A DNA stretch of 64,000 nt from Granulicella sp. L56 (GTDB lineage: Bacteria > Acidobacteriota > Terriglobia > Terriglobales > Acidobacteriaceae). Within the stretch, counting starts at the first letter, position 1. Every line of letters starts with the position of its first letter. The DNA is taken from assembly GCF_009765835.1 (NCBI RefSeq), contig NZ_LMUS01000006.1, positions 2,487,369-2,551,368 of the forward strand, written 5' to 3'. The notes under the pieces are model-generated. The model saw only the letters and a program-made list of their open reading frames with translations, did not search any database and was not told the origin of the DNA. Of the stretch, positions 26,840 to 35,026 are shown piece by piece. A program made the position numbers and the translations under genes.

Positions 26840-28111
26840 CTAAGCCGTAGCCAGCGCTGCGCGGACATGCCTGTTGGTAAAGGTACGCCACAGCAGCACA
26901 ATGGCGATAGGGTGAAGGACGGCCATCAGGAAAAAGACGGGCCGATATCCTCCGTGGGTGACGAACCACGCGATCACTTCGCTGGAGACCATGCCGCCAA
27001 AGCCGCTGCCCGCGGCGACGAGACCCGCGGCTTTGCCAACCAGTGAGGGCGGATAGAGTTCGACGATCGTGGCGGTCAGTGTTACCAGCCAGGTCATGTG
27101 TCCGAAGGCGATGACGGATGCGATTCCGATGGCTAAAGTGCTCGATGAGACGAGAGCGCACAGTGGGCTCAGAGGCATGAAGCAGGCCGCAGCGAGCATC
27201 GTATAGCGATAGGAGACGCCTACGCTGACGCCGCGTTGAATCAGCGCTCCTGAGAAAAGGCCGCCCGCGACAGTGCCAATCCCCGCGGCAAGGTAGACGG
27301 CCCAGCCGAGGTGTGCCACTTGTGCCAGGCTGAGTCCGCGCTCGCCCAGCAGATATTTAGGAAACCAGAAAAGGTAGAAGTACCACACGGGGTCTGTGAG
27401 CCCGCGCGCCACCATCAGTTTCCAGGTGGAAGAGTGTGCGAAGACATCTCGGAGCCCGAACTCATTCTCCTTTTCGGAAACTCCGTGCTCCGCGAGGGCA
27501 GCCTCCTCATTGACCGGTTGTGGGGTGTCCTTGCGGAAGCACCAGAACCAGAAGGGAAGCCATAGCAGCCCTGCGGCACCGTCGATAAGAAAGATGGAAC
27601 GCCATGGAAGATGACTTGTAATGGCGGCGATGGCGGGAAGGGCGATGACCGCCCCTGCCGTCGCTCCCATCGTGTAGATCCCGATGGCGAGGCCACGTCG
27701 AGGTCTTTCGAAGTACTCGCCCACAGCCTTTGGAGCAGCGACCCAGAGACCCGGTTCCCCGAGGCCGAGACAAAAGCGTGCGATGCCAAGGTGAAGGGTT
27801 GTCGTGGCAAAGGCTGTGGCCGCCTCCGCCAGCGACCACCATCCAACAAACAACGCCATGGATCGTCTGGTGCCGAGCGCATCCGAGATGAAGCCGGCGA
27901 TTGCGTAGGCGATGGCTGAAGCAAAGAGAAAGAGCGAGACGATATGCCCGTAGCCCTCGTCGCTCATATGTAGCTCTGCCTGGAAGCGGGGTGCAACGAC
28001 GGAGAGACTCTGACGGTCGAAGTAGTTAATTACCGCGACGACAAAGAGGAGCGCTATGAGCTGTCGCTGGCGGCTTCGTGACGCGGGAACGGGTTCCAGT
28101 TCTTCTTCCAT
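26840..28111 (-). CDS. MFS transporter, hexuronate/sugar-acid (ExuT-like) family (copy 2)
   Basis: A carrier of 423 residues in the same branch as the one at 16,240 (first-helix phrase VINYFDRQSLSVVAP, loop motif ISDALGTRRSM, helix-5 phrase YTMGATAGAV). It lies 12 bases after FAD-2 in the same operon, repeating the MFS/FAD pairing of the other cassette in reversed order. Transport direction and substrate are not fixed by the sequence; import of a sugar or sugar acid is likely. Confidence 0.88.
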   Translation of the reverse strand: MEEELEPVPASRSRQRQLIALLFVVAVINYFDRQSLSVVAPRFQAELHMSDEGYGHIVSLFLFASAIAYAIAGFISDALGTRRSMALFVGWWSLAEAATAFATTTLHLGIARFCLGLGEPGLWVAAPKAVGEYFERPRRGLAIGIYTMGATAGAVIALPAIAAITSHLPWRSIFLIDGAAGLLWLPFWFWCFRKDTPQPVNEEAALAEHGVSEKENEFGLRDVFAHSSTWKLMVARGLTDPVWYFYLFWFPKYLLGERGLSLAQVAHLGWAVYLAAGIGTVAGGLFSGALIQRGVSVGVSYRYTMLAAACFMPLSPLCALVSSSTLAIGIASVIAFGHMTWLVTLTATIVELYPPSLVGKAAGLVAAGSGFGGMVSSEVIAWFVTHGGYRPVFFLMAVLHPIAIVLLWRTFTNRHVRAALATA

Positions 28112-28123
28112 CGCTGGGCCTTC

Positions 28124-30406
28124 TTAATAGCAGCCAATTTGGAAAATTGCGGGGAGAGCCGGGCCGTGGCGGAGGATAGCGACGGAGATCGCCGAAGTTT
28201 CGACAGGTGCAAGCAACTTGAGAACACAGCGTGTCTGGTGGTTGTCGTCGACGCGGGCGAGGAGATCGCCTTTAGCGCAGCATATTTCAAAGGCGGTGAC
28301 GCAGCCTGGCATAACGCGCTCCGGATGGCCCATAAGGACGGACTCCATGGGATGATCGTAATCCGTGTCGAAGGTGATCTCGATTGTTTCGATCATCTGC
28401 GGCTGGCGCCATGTGAGCGTGATCGAGGGTGCTTTGTCTTCGCGGGCAGGAAGCCATGCGTTGGCAGCCTCCCATGGACGGCTACAGCCATTGACTATAT
28501 TCGTTGGTCTATAGGGTTCCAGCGGAGGAGTGATGGTGGCGGCAAGGTTGCGCGCCAACGGCCTGCGATCGGGAAGCCAGAAGGCGAAGGTGTCGATTCC
28601 GGAGTTTTCGGGCGGCGTCTGAACAACGCTTTTGGCGACGGCTGCGTTCATCTTCTGCGAGAGCGTAAGAATACCGGTCACATAGTCAGGGCATAGTGCC
28701 AATGCAACAAGAGGATTTACCTGCAAGGTTACGAAGGCATACGTGCTGCGAGGAAGGAATGATGTGAACTTGATCTCCACATCGCTGGAACCCATGGGCA
28801 CGGAGAGATCGATGGAGTCGAGCAGGACATCTGGCGTAGTATTCCCTTCGCGGCTGGCAATCCAAAGCTCTGCGCGCAGCGAGGTCGGTTCGCTTGCGGT
28901 GGCCGCGACCGTAATTGTGGGTGCTGGCCCTTCGTGCAAAGGCAGCAAGAGCGCCATCGGGCTATCCAGAACCTTTGTCTCGCCACTGGCGGGAAGCTCA
29001 TGCAGAGTAAGACTGCTCGAAGCGGTGATCGTCGCCGAGAGCGCCTTGTTTGCCGGGTCGTGTGCCGCGATACCGGGGATGTGTTGTCCATTTCGCAGGA
29101 GAAGCTGCTGCAAGGCGTGCATGTGCGTAGGATCGAGAAGGTCGCGGGGAGATAATTTACCGCTAAGACAAAGCGATGCTGCCATGCCCACTGCCTGCCC
29201 ATTGTGGGCGCAGGTTGCCATGACGCGTGTTGACCCAAAGGCGATGTGCGAAGCAGAAAGAATACGCCCCGTTAGAAAGAGGTTTGGTACATTGCGCGAG
29301 TACATCGTGCTATATGGGATCTGGAAGACTCCCTTGCTATGCCACTGCGTGCATCCCGGCATGGCGGAGAACACCCCATCCGCGGGATGGAGGTCGATGG
29401 CCCATCCGCCGAAGCTGACGGCATCGGGAAACGTATGCTGCTCAATGAGATCTTGCTGGGTGAGCATGTAGTCCCCTTCGAATCGACGGCTCTCCCTCTT
29501 GCCAGGAATCGTACCCATCCATTCGAGAGTGAGGTTTTCTGCCCCAGGAAAATCGCCGGAGTTTTTGATGTAATTCCAGACTCCATAAGCAACGCGCCAG
29601 AGCTCCCACTTGATCTCTTCGGTCTGGTAGACGGTATCGAGCGCGCCGCCATACTCAAGCCACCACAGACGGCAACCCGAGTCGGTCACGCGAATTTCGC
29701 GAAAGCGAGGAACCTTGGTGATATCGTCCAGCGCGAAGGCGGGTGGGACGTAGACGACGGGCCGCCCTGTATCGCGTGAGTAGAAATAGAGAGAGTGACC
29801 CAGCAGGTCGTTGGTGGCCTGCTCCGGCGCCAGTGCTTCGTTGAATTCGGACCGCGCCTCCGCGCCGATCCGGAAGACCGCTCCAGAGAGAAAACCGAGG
29901 ATTCCATCCCCAGAGGCGTCGCAAAAAAGCGGAGCCGTGATCCGATAGCGGGTTTGATTTTGGCTGCAGTAGGCGTTGGCCGCAGCAATCCTTCCGTTCT
30001 CGCCCGGCTCTATGCCGTCGACAGCAGTATTAAGCAGAAGTCGAATATTGGGTTCGCGGGTTGCATATTCCAGCAGGACAGAGTCGAAGATGACCGCGTT
30101 GCCTGCAGGGTTGCGATACATGTTCTCGACGAGCAACTCATCGATGACTCCCCCCTCGCGCGCCCAACGGTTGTTGTTGCCCATGTGGGAGGTGGCGCCC
30201 AGCACCCAAAGCCGAATTTCGCTGGAAGCATTGCCGCCGAGCACGGGCCGGTCTTGTACCAGCAACACGCGAACACCTTGTCGTGCTGCAGTGATCGCGC
30301 AGCAGACCCCCGAGAGACCGCCGCCAACGACAACGAGATCGCCCGAGAGATTCGTGATGGGAAGAGTGCGCGTCGTTACGGATGAGGATGCAGCATGTAA
30401 TGCCAT
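28124..30406 (-). CDS. FAD-dependent oxidoreductase with C-terminal beta-sandwich (copy 2)
   Basis: A 760-residue paralogue of the protein at 17,541. The same anchors are present: LVVVGGGLSGVCCAITAARQG, VQDRPVLGGNASSEIRLW, then GRILSASHIAFGSTRVMATCAHNGQAVGMAA, and a C-terminal sandwich ending AIFQIGCY. A long region (about 70-380) with PGKRESRRFEGDYMLTQ and VSFGGWAIDLHP is shared with copy 1 and probably forms the substrate domain. It has no signal peptide. It is divergent from GH31, and a LacI-type operator in the shared 171-bp gap probably controls both directions. Confidence 0.87.
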   Translation of the reverse strand: MALHAASSSVTTRTLPITNLSGDLVVVGGGLSGVCCAITAARQGVRVLLVQDRPVLGGNASSEIRLWVLGATSHMGNNNRWAREGGVIDELLVENMYRNPAGNAVIFDSVLLEYATREPNIRLLLNTAVDGIEPGENGRIAAANAYCSQNQTRYRITAPLFCDASGDGILGFLSGAVFRIGAEARSEFNEALAPEQATNDLLGHSLYFYSRDTGRPVVYVPPAFALDDITKVPRFREIRVTDSGCRLWWLEYGGALDTVYQTEEIKWELWRVAYGVWNYIKNSGDFPGAENLTLEWMGTIPGKRESRRFEGDYMLTQQDLIEQHTFPDAVSFGGWAIDLHPADGVFSAMPGCTQWHSKGVFQIPYSTMYSRNVPNLFLTGRILSASHIAFGSTRVMATCAHNGQAVGMAASLCLSGKLSPRDLLDPTHMHALQQLLLRNGQHIPGIAAHDPANKALSATITASSSLTLHELPASGETKVLDSPMALLLPLHEGPAPTITVAATASEPTSLRAELWIASREGNTTPDVLLDSIDLSVPMGSSDVEIKFTSFLPRSTYAFVTLQVNPLVALALCPDYVTGILTLSQKMNAAVAKSVVQTPPENSGIDTFAFWLPDRRPLARNLAATITPPLEPYRPTNIVNGCSRPWEAANAWLPAREDKAPSITLTWRQPQMIETIEITFDTDYDHPMESVLMGHPERVMPGCVTAFEICCAKGDLLARVDDNHQTRCVLKLLAPVETSAISVAILRHGPALPAIFQIGCY

Positions 30407-30500
30407 GGAGGAGTTTTCCCGGGACGCTTATGATACAAGGCTGGCCAAAACGATGAAAGAAAGTTTTCGTCTTGCTAACGATTGTGTGGAAATGGTACAT

Positions 30501-30514
30501 GTTAACCGCTAAAC
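30501..30514 (+). promoter_or_regulatory. Predicted LacI-family operator between FAD-2 and GH31
   Basis: GTTAACCGCTAAAC is the fourth copy of the palindrome, with one base off in the right arm. It lies 64 bases before GH31 and 95 bases before FAD-2, so it could control both divergent transcripts. Confidence 0.7.
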
Positions 30515-30577
30515 CTGTCTAGATTGATATTCTTTTTTTTGGCAAGTTGCAAGGCACGTAAGTAGATATCGGGAGAT

Positions 30578-32779
30578 TTGATGACAATCGGGAAGCTGGT
30601 TTTTTTTGTCTTTTTCGCAGTGGGCGTGGCGGGTGTAGCGCAGAGCAGGATTGTTCTCAAAAACGGCCCGCTGACGTTCATGGCTGAGGCGCAGGGATTT
30701 CGCTACGGATTCGCCATGGGGACAAGGAGTGTTGTGTCGGCGGACAACGCAGCCGGTCTTCTGCTGGCAGGGAGTCCTGTTAACGTCAAGCCGGTGGGAA
30801 GGTGTGCTGCTTCGCGCTGCGTGCTGATGGGGGCGAATGCTGCAGGAACAAAGGTCCGCATTACTGTGATCCTCCAACCACATCATGCCGAGCTCATCGC
30901 GGAGCCTGCACATATGGGCGACAAGGTAATCTTTGTGACGGACGGAGCGTCACCGGCGTTCGGTCTCGCAGACCACGCTGTGGAGCAGAACCAGTTCTCG
31001 ACATTGTCGAACAAGCAGTTCAATACCGACGTGACTGGCTTCGCCGACGATGCATTTCTCTCAGGCCAGGGGCTGACACGACTGGTGAGCAATTTTGTCA
31101 TCTACCCGAAGCAAGGCTTTGCAGAGCTGTTGATCGACCCTTTTACGAAGATCGTCCACACGAGCGGTACGCAGATTGTGCAGGGCGTGCAACATGCGGG
31201 CGCTCAGGTGCCGCTACATTATTTTTTCGGCACGCCGCACGAGATCTACCTGGAGTACCTGAGGGCGCGCAACGCAGCAGACTTCAAGGTGATGATACCG
31301 AAGTATGATGCCTTTGGAGTGGGCTGGGAGGCCTTCGGAGCATTGGGGTGGGACACAAATGCCAAGACAGTTCGAGACAGTGTGGATCGCTACCTGGCGG
31401 CGGGATATCCGCTTAAATGGATCGTAATCGGATCGGGATTCTGGCCCGCAGCACCTGAGATGCATGAGACGACCAGCTTCGGCCTTTGGGACAAGCAGAA
31501 GTATCCCGATCCTGCTGCGTTGCTGGCCCATTTTCACGGCGAAAAACTAAAGACGATGCTCGGCCTGCGTATCACGTTCATCAAGGCAGGCCCCTATTCC
31601 AGCGAGGGGCTCAAGAACGGCTATTTCATGATGAAGGATGGGCAGGCCCAGGTCTTCAAGGGGGGCTGGCCGAAGATGCCGTACTACCTACTGGATGCGC
31701 ACAATCCAGAGGCGCTGGATTGGTACATGAGGCTGGTCAAGAAGTGGAACGACTATGGGGTCGACGGCTATAAGGAGGACTTCTATGGCTATGGAGGATA
31801 TGGGCTGCGCGACGACAAGGTAGATCCAACCAACGATCGTCTCATGGCGGAAGGAAAGATCGTGATCGAGCGCAATGGCTATCTCTCTTCGAACGGCGAC
31901 CTGCACCGCATCAACGACTTCAACTATAACCAGAATCAGGACCGCGGGCCGGTAAACTCACTGGCGCTCGCCTATGCAGGATTTCCGCTGGTATATCCCG
32001 ATATCGTGGGTGGAACCTTTGGCGAAGACCGCTTCTCTTCAACGCGCACAGCGAAGATGGAAACCTACATGATGCGCAACGCGCAATGGGCAGCCCTTCA
32101 CAGTTCCATGGGAATGGGAGAACCGCCGTGGGCCTTTTCTCCGAAGGTCGCCAGCGTCATGCTGGCTTCCGCAAAGCTGCATGCGCGTTTTGCGCCCTAT
32201 ATCTTTAGCAATGCCAGAAAATTTGCAAAGGATGGCTATCCTTGGACGATGACGCCGCTTCCGATCGCCTTTCCTCAGAACGAAAATGCCTACGGGCATG
32301 AGAACGCAACTGATCGCGGATACGAATGGATGATAGGGGACGCGATGTTAGCGACGCCGCTCTACGGTGAGGATTACGCCACTGCGGAGACGCGCGATGT
32401 CTACCTGCCAAGCGGCCAATGGATGGACTTCGATAGCGGAACGATCTATACAGGAAGGCAAACTCTAAAGGGATTCTCCCTGCCCGCGGGCAAGACGCCA
32501 TTGTTTCTGGGTGGGTCTGGCGTGACCTTGGAAGAGATCGATGGGGTCGTGCGTGCTGTGGTCTATCCGGTAGCGATAGATGCGAGTGCGACCATGACCT
32601 TACCCGAGTCGATGCAAGCCTTGACGGTAGACGTACGGGGACTCCCCATAGGAACGAAGTGGCGTGGCATACGCGTAGTGGATGGAGACAATAAGAGCGT
32701 TCCGGTTGCAGCGCAAGGCTTTGGGTTCAGTTTTGTACCGAAGTCAGGCGAGACATACAAGGTGCAGGCGCTCCGCTGA
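30578..32779 (+). CDS. GH31 glycoside hydrolase (alpha-glucosidase/alpha-xylosidase family)
   Basis: A secreted hydrolase of 733 residues. ATG 30578 is preceded by GGGAGA and opens a signal peptide (LVFFVFFAVGVAGVAQS). It has a GH31 N-terminal sandwich, a barrel with the nucleophile Asp401 in GYKEDFYG, the region RGPVNSLALAYAGFPLVYPDIVGG, and proximal and distal beta domains (DAMLATPLYGEDYA, RDVYLPSGQWMDFDSG). The family removes alpha-linked glucose, xylose or galactose from chain ends, or sulfoquinovose in one branch; I cannot fix the substrate. It shares a divergent promoter region with FAD-2. Confidence 0.88.
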   Translation: MMTIGKLVFFVFFAVGVAGVAQSRIVLKNGPLTFMAEAQGFRYGFAMGTRSVVSADNAAGLLLAGSPVNVKPVGRCAASRCVLMGANAAGTKVRITVILQPHHAELIAEPAHMGDKVIFVTDGASPAFGLADHAVEQNQFSTLSNKQFNTDVTGFADDAFLSGQGLTRLVSNFVIYPKQGFAELLIDPFTKIVHTSGTQIVQGVQHAGAQVPLHYFFGTPHEIYLEYLRARNAADFKVMIPKYDAFGVGWEAFGALGWDTNAKTVRDSVDRYLAAGYPLKWIVIGSGFWPAAPEMHETTSFGLWDKQKYPDPAALLAHFHGEKLKTMLGLRITFIKAGPYSSEGLKNGYFMMKDGQAQVFKGGWPKMPYYLLDAHNPEALDWYMRLVKKWNDYGVDGYKEDFYGYGGYGLRDDKVDPTNDRLMAEGKIVIERNGYLSSNGDLHRINDFNYNQNQDRGPVNSLALAYAGFPLVYPDIVGGTFGEDRFSSTRTAKMETYMMRNAQWAALHSSMGMGEPPWAFSPKVASVMLASAKLHARFAPYIFSNARKFAKDGYPWTMTPLPIAFPQNENAYGHENATDRGYEWMIGDAMLATPLYGEDYATAETRDVYLPSGQWMDFDSGTIYTGRQTLKGFSLPAGKTPLFLGGSGVTLEEIDGVVRAVVYPVAIDASATMTLPESMQALTVDVRGLPIGTKWRGIRVVDGDNKSVPVAAQGFGFSFVPKSGETYKVQALR

Positions 32780-32803
32780 CCGTAGTTTTGAAAGATAAAT
32801 GGC

Positions 32804-32821
32804 GTAGTGTTTCAGAATTAT
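32804..32821 (+). repeat. 18-bp direct repeat, left copy
   Basis: GTAGTGTTTCAGAATTAT is identical to bases 62583-62600, in the same orientation. In both places a decayed minus-strand gene ends within 16 bases of the repeat. It could be the end of an insertion sequence or an attachment-type site. Confidence 0.75.
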
Positions 32822-32833
32822 CTGACGCAATCG

Positions 32834-32989
32834 CTAAGCGCAAGTGCCGTCCGGCTCTACTTCGCATTGCTCCTCGCAAAGAGCGGTTGCGTTCTCGTCT
32901 CCGAACATGACCGCGCTCACCATGTCTTCAAAGCTGCGGCCCTGCTTCTTCAACATCTCGGAAAGGGTGATTCGGTATGGGTTTGGCAT
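32834..32989 (-). pseudogene. Small hypothetical protein fragment
   Basis: A 51-residue frame starting at ATG 32989 (MPNPYRITLSEMLKKQGRS) and ending EVEPDGTCA, just before the 18-bp repeat. The abrupt cysteine-rich end (CEEQCEVEPDGTC) and the closeness to the repeat suggest a short conserved protein cut off at its C-terminus. The same frame extends upstream to 33,229 but that part is low-complexity and looks non-coding. No function can be given. Confidence 0.4.
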
Positions 32990-33298
32990 TCTGTCTGGCC
33001 TCCGTTTTTGAATGGCTGTGCTGTGTTTGCTCAACAAACACGCCTTGGCCCAGGCCCACGCCTGCAGGGGCGGCAAGTGCAAGGGGAGGGGTATCACCCA
33101 TCCTTGGAACGGAGCGAAGTGGAGTGGAAAGGACGAGCGCAGCGAAGGTCTGCACAAGCGCAGCGCGGAAGACTGCGGGAAACCCCTTGCGCGCGCCAGG
33201 GACGGAGTCCCTTCCATGTCTTTTTGCAAGTGTTAAGCGCACGAATTCTCGGACCGCGCCTTTTCCTTCATCAGGGCAGTTGCTCTTTTTTTTAGGTT
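32990..33298. other. Gene-poor GC-rich stretch
   Basis: Frames here on both strands overlap and contain no recognisable domain. I see no promoter or terminator. It is probably eroded accessory DNA beside the insertion sequence. Confidence 0.4.
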
Positions 33299-33486
33299 CT
33301 CCTTGGGTCGGGAACCGGGCGGCGTTCAGCGACAGTCGCTCAAACTTCCATACGCGGATTGGCTACCGCACGAACGTGTGTCGTCGCAGGCTTGCCTCGG
33401 ACTCAGCGCGGGCGTCGGAAGGAACTCCGGCCCAAGGGGCTCTCGAGGATCACCATGACCTGCCGCCCGGTTCCCCAACCAAGGAG
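33299..33486 (-). repeat. Long imperfect inverted repeat downstream of the IS110 transposase
   Basis: A 25-base arm at 33299-33323 (CTCCTTGGGTCGGGAACCGG onward) pairs with the arm at 33462-33486; the two differ at only two positions. The arms enclose 138 bases and end 16 bases before the transposase stop. They may be subterminal repeats of the element or the base of a structured RNA. Confidence 0.6.
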
Positions 33487-33502
33487 GTGAAGCAGCTCAA
33501 GC

Positions 33503-34618
33503 TCAAGCTGTCATAGGCACCCTCATCTCGCGGCCGATGGCCCAGATGAAGCCGGCCAGTTCTCTCGCGATCGCCGCGACGACAACTGTAGACTTCTTGC
33601 CTTTAGCGATCAGAGAGCGGTAAGGTGTGCATAGCCTTGTCTGGGCCTTCCATGCGATGTCGCGAATGTTCTTGGGCAGGCGGACGAGGATCTCCGCCTT
33701 CTCCTTCGCGATGCGCGCTGGATACTGATAGCTCCATGCGGCCTCGATGAGCATACGTCTGGCCTCTCTGTTGCCCGTCTTGGTGATGCCACCACGACGG
33801 ATGGTTCCACCGCTGGAGTGCTCGGACGGAACCAGGCCAAGGTAGCCCATCAAAAGGCGCGGCGACTCAAATCGGCTGAGGTCACCGGTAGAGGCAATGA
33901 AGGTGGCTGCGGAGATGAGGTCGAGACCGCGCAAACCTCGCAGCGCTTCGACGAGCGGTCCGAGGGACCAGGCCGCAACCATAGTGGAGATCCTCTGAAC
34001 CAGGGCATCTCGCCTGGCCTGCGCGGTCCAGACAGTCTCCAGATAATCCTGGAAGACTATGCCGTGCGCCTGTTCTTGAAAGGTCTGCCCGGCAAGCCAG
34101 CAACGATGACGCTGCGTCCAGTGGTTGCCGGTCGTATAGCTGCGGCCATGCCGTAGCAGGAAGGCGAGCAACTGCTGCCGCGCCCGCATCAAGTGCATGG
34201 ATGCGTCTACTCTTGCCCGGACCAAATCTCGCAGCGCTTCGTGTGTGGGGTCCGGAACCCATACCGGCGTCAGATTGCCCGAGCGGTGCAAAATCGCAAG
34301 CTTCTCCGAATCCCGGCGATCGGTCTTGATGCGTTCGCCAGACTTGCGCGGGATCAAGGACGGCGCGACCACGATGCACTTGTGCCCGAGGCTCGTGAGC
34401 TGGCGATGAACGCCGTAACCACAGCCGCTTGCTTCGTAGCAGAAGTCGAGCTCGCCGTGCCGTGCGAGCTGCTTCGCCATCTTGCCTACAGCTTCGGGCG
34501 TGTTCGGTATCACCCCGATGAACCGAACTGTTCCGCCTCGACCGTCTTCTGCAACGCTGATGGAGATGGTCGCCTTATGGACGTCCATGCCGACGAACGA
34601 TCTGATGATCTTTTTCAT
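33503..34618 (-). CDS. IS110-family DEDD transposase (recombinase)
   Basis: A 371-residue recombinase. The N-terminal RuvC-like DEDD domain begins FVGMDVHKATISISV and includes KTDRRDSEKLA. The C-terminal Tnp20 domain has STGDLSRFESPRLLMGYLGL and the conserved serine region SSGGTIRRGGITKTGNREAR. Full length and an intact frame suggest it is functional. ATG 34618 has a GGAGGAAGG Shine-Dalgarno site upstream. Members of this family are guided by a bridge RNA encoded in the element's non-coding end; candidate structured regions lie on both sides. Confidence 0.95.
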   Translation of the reverse strand: MKKIIRSFVGMDVHKATISISVAEDGRGGTVRFIGVIPNTPEAVGKMAKQLARHGELDFCYEASGCGYGVHRQLTSLGHKCIVVAPSLIPRKSGERIKTDRRDSEKLAILHRSGNLTPVWVPDPTHEALRDLVRARVDASMHLMRARQQLLAFLLRHGRSYTTGNHWTQRHRCWLAGQTFQEQAHGIVFQDYLETVWTAQARRDALVQRISTMVAAWSLGPLVEALRGLRGLDLISAATFIASTGDLSRFESPRLLMGYLGLVPSEHSSGGTIRRGGITKTGNREARRMLIEAAWSYQYPARIAKEKAEILVRLPKNIRDIAWKAQTRLCTPYRSLIAKGKKSTVVVAAIARELAGFIWAIGREMRVPMTA

Positions 34619-34700
34619 GCCTTCCTCCTGTGCCCATGAGAACCGATGGAAGCGGCTCTAGAAAAGACATACAGACTCAGGAAGGCCTGGTTACCGCTTC

Positions 34701-34829
34701 GTGCGCGCTACGCGCACCTATTCATGGGGCGTTGCGGGGTGTCCCCGCTGGATTGGGGAGTCGGAAGATGAGGCCGGTGTTCCTCGCCGGTATCCGCTGG
34801 AGCTGGGGCAAGGGCGTAGCCCTTACCCC
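34701..34829 (-). ncRNA. Candidate bridge RNA / structured end of the IS110 element
   Basis: Upstream of the transposase start three strong hairpins follow one another: GTGCGCG/CGCGCAC (34701-34717, 3-base loop), GCGGGG/CCCCGC (34734-34748, 3-base loop) and an 11-bp stem with one mismatch (34805-34829, loop GTA). In the IS110 group the bridge RNA is encoded in this upstream end. The strand is assumed to be that of the transposase. Hairpins are seen; the bridge-RNA role is inferred. Confidence 0.45.
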
Positions 34830-35026
34830 GCCACGGCATCAATGGAATAAAAAACTGATAGGCAAAGCGAGCTATGCCCCAGGATTATTAAGTTGGCTCT
34901 TTTCTGTTGAGCATCGGACCTTCCGTAGAACTATTTCCCCAATAGTTGTCCATCTTCGGATAGCATTCTTCCACGGCAATTCGGCAAAGCCCTTCAACGG
35001 CCAGTTTGTCGCAGTCCTCTACCCCT

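Larger units (their letters stand above)
33299..34830 (-). mobile_element. IS110-family insertion sequence (ends approximate)
   Basis: The element comprises the transposase at 33,503-34,618 and structured non-coding flanks on both sides. IS110 elements lack clear terminal inverted repeats, so the outer ends are set here by the outermost structures and may be wrong by 100-200 bases. Confidence 0.55.
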
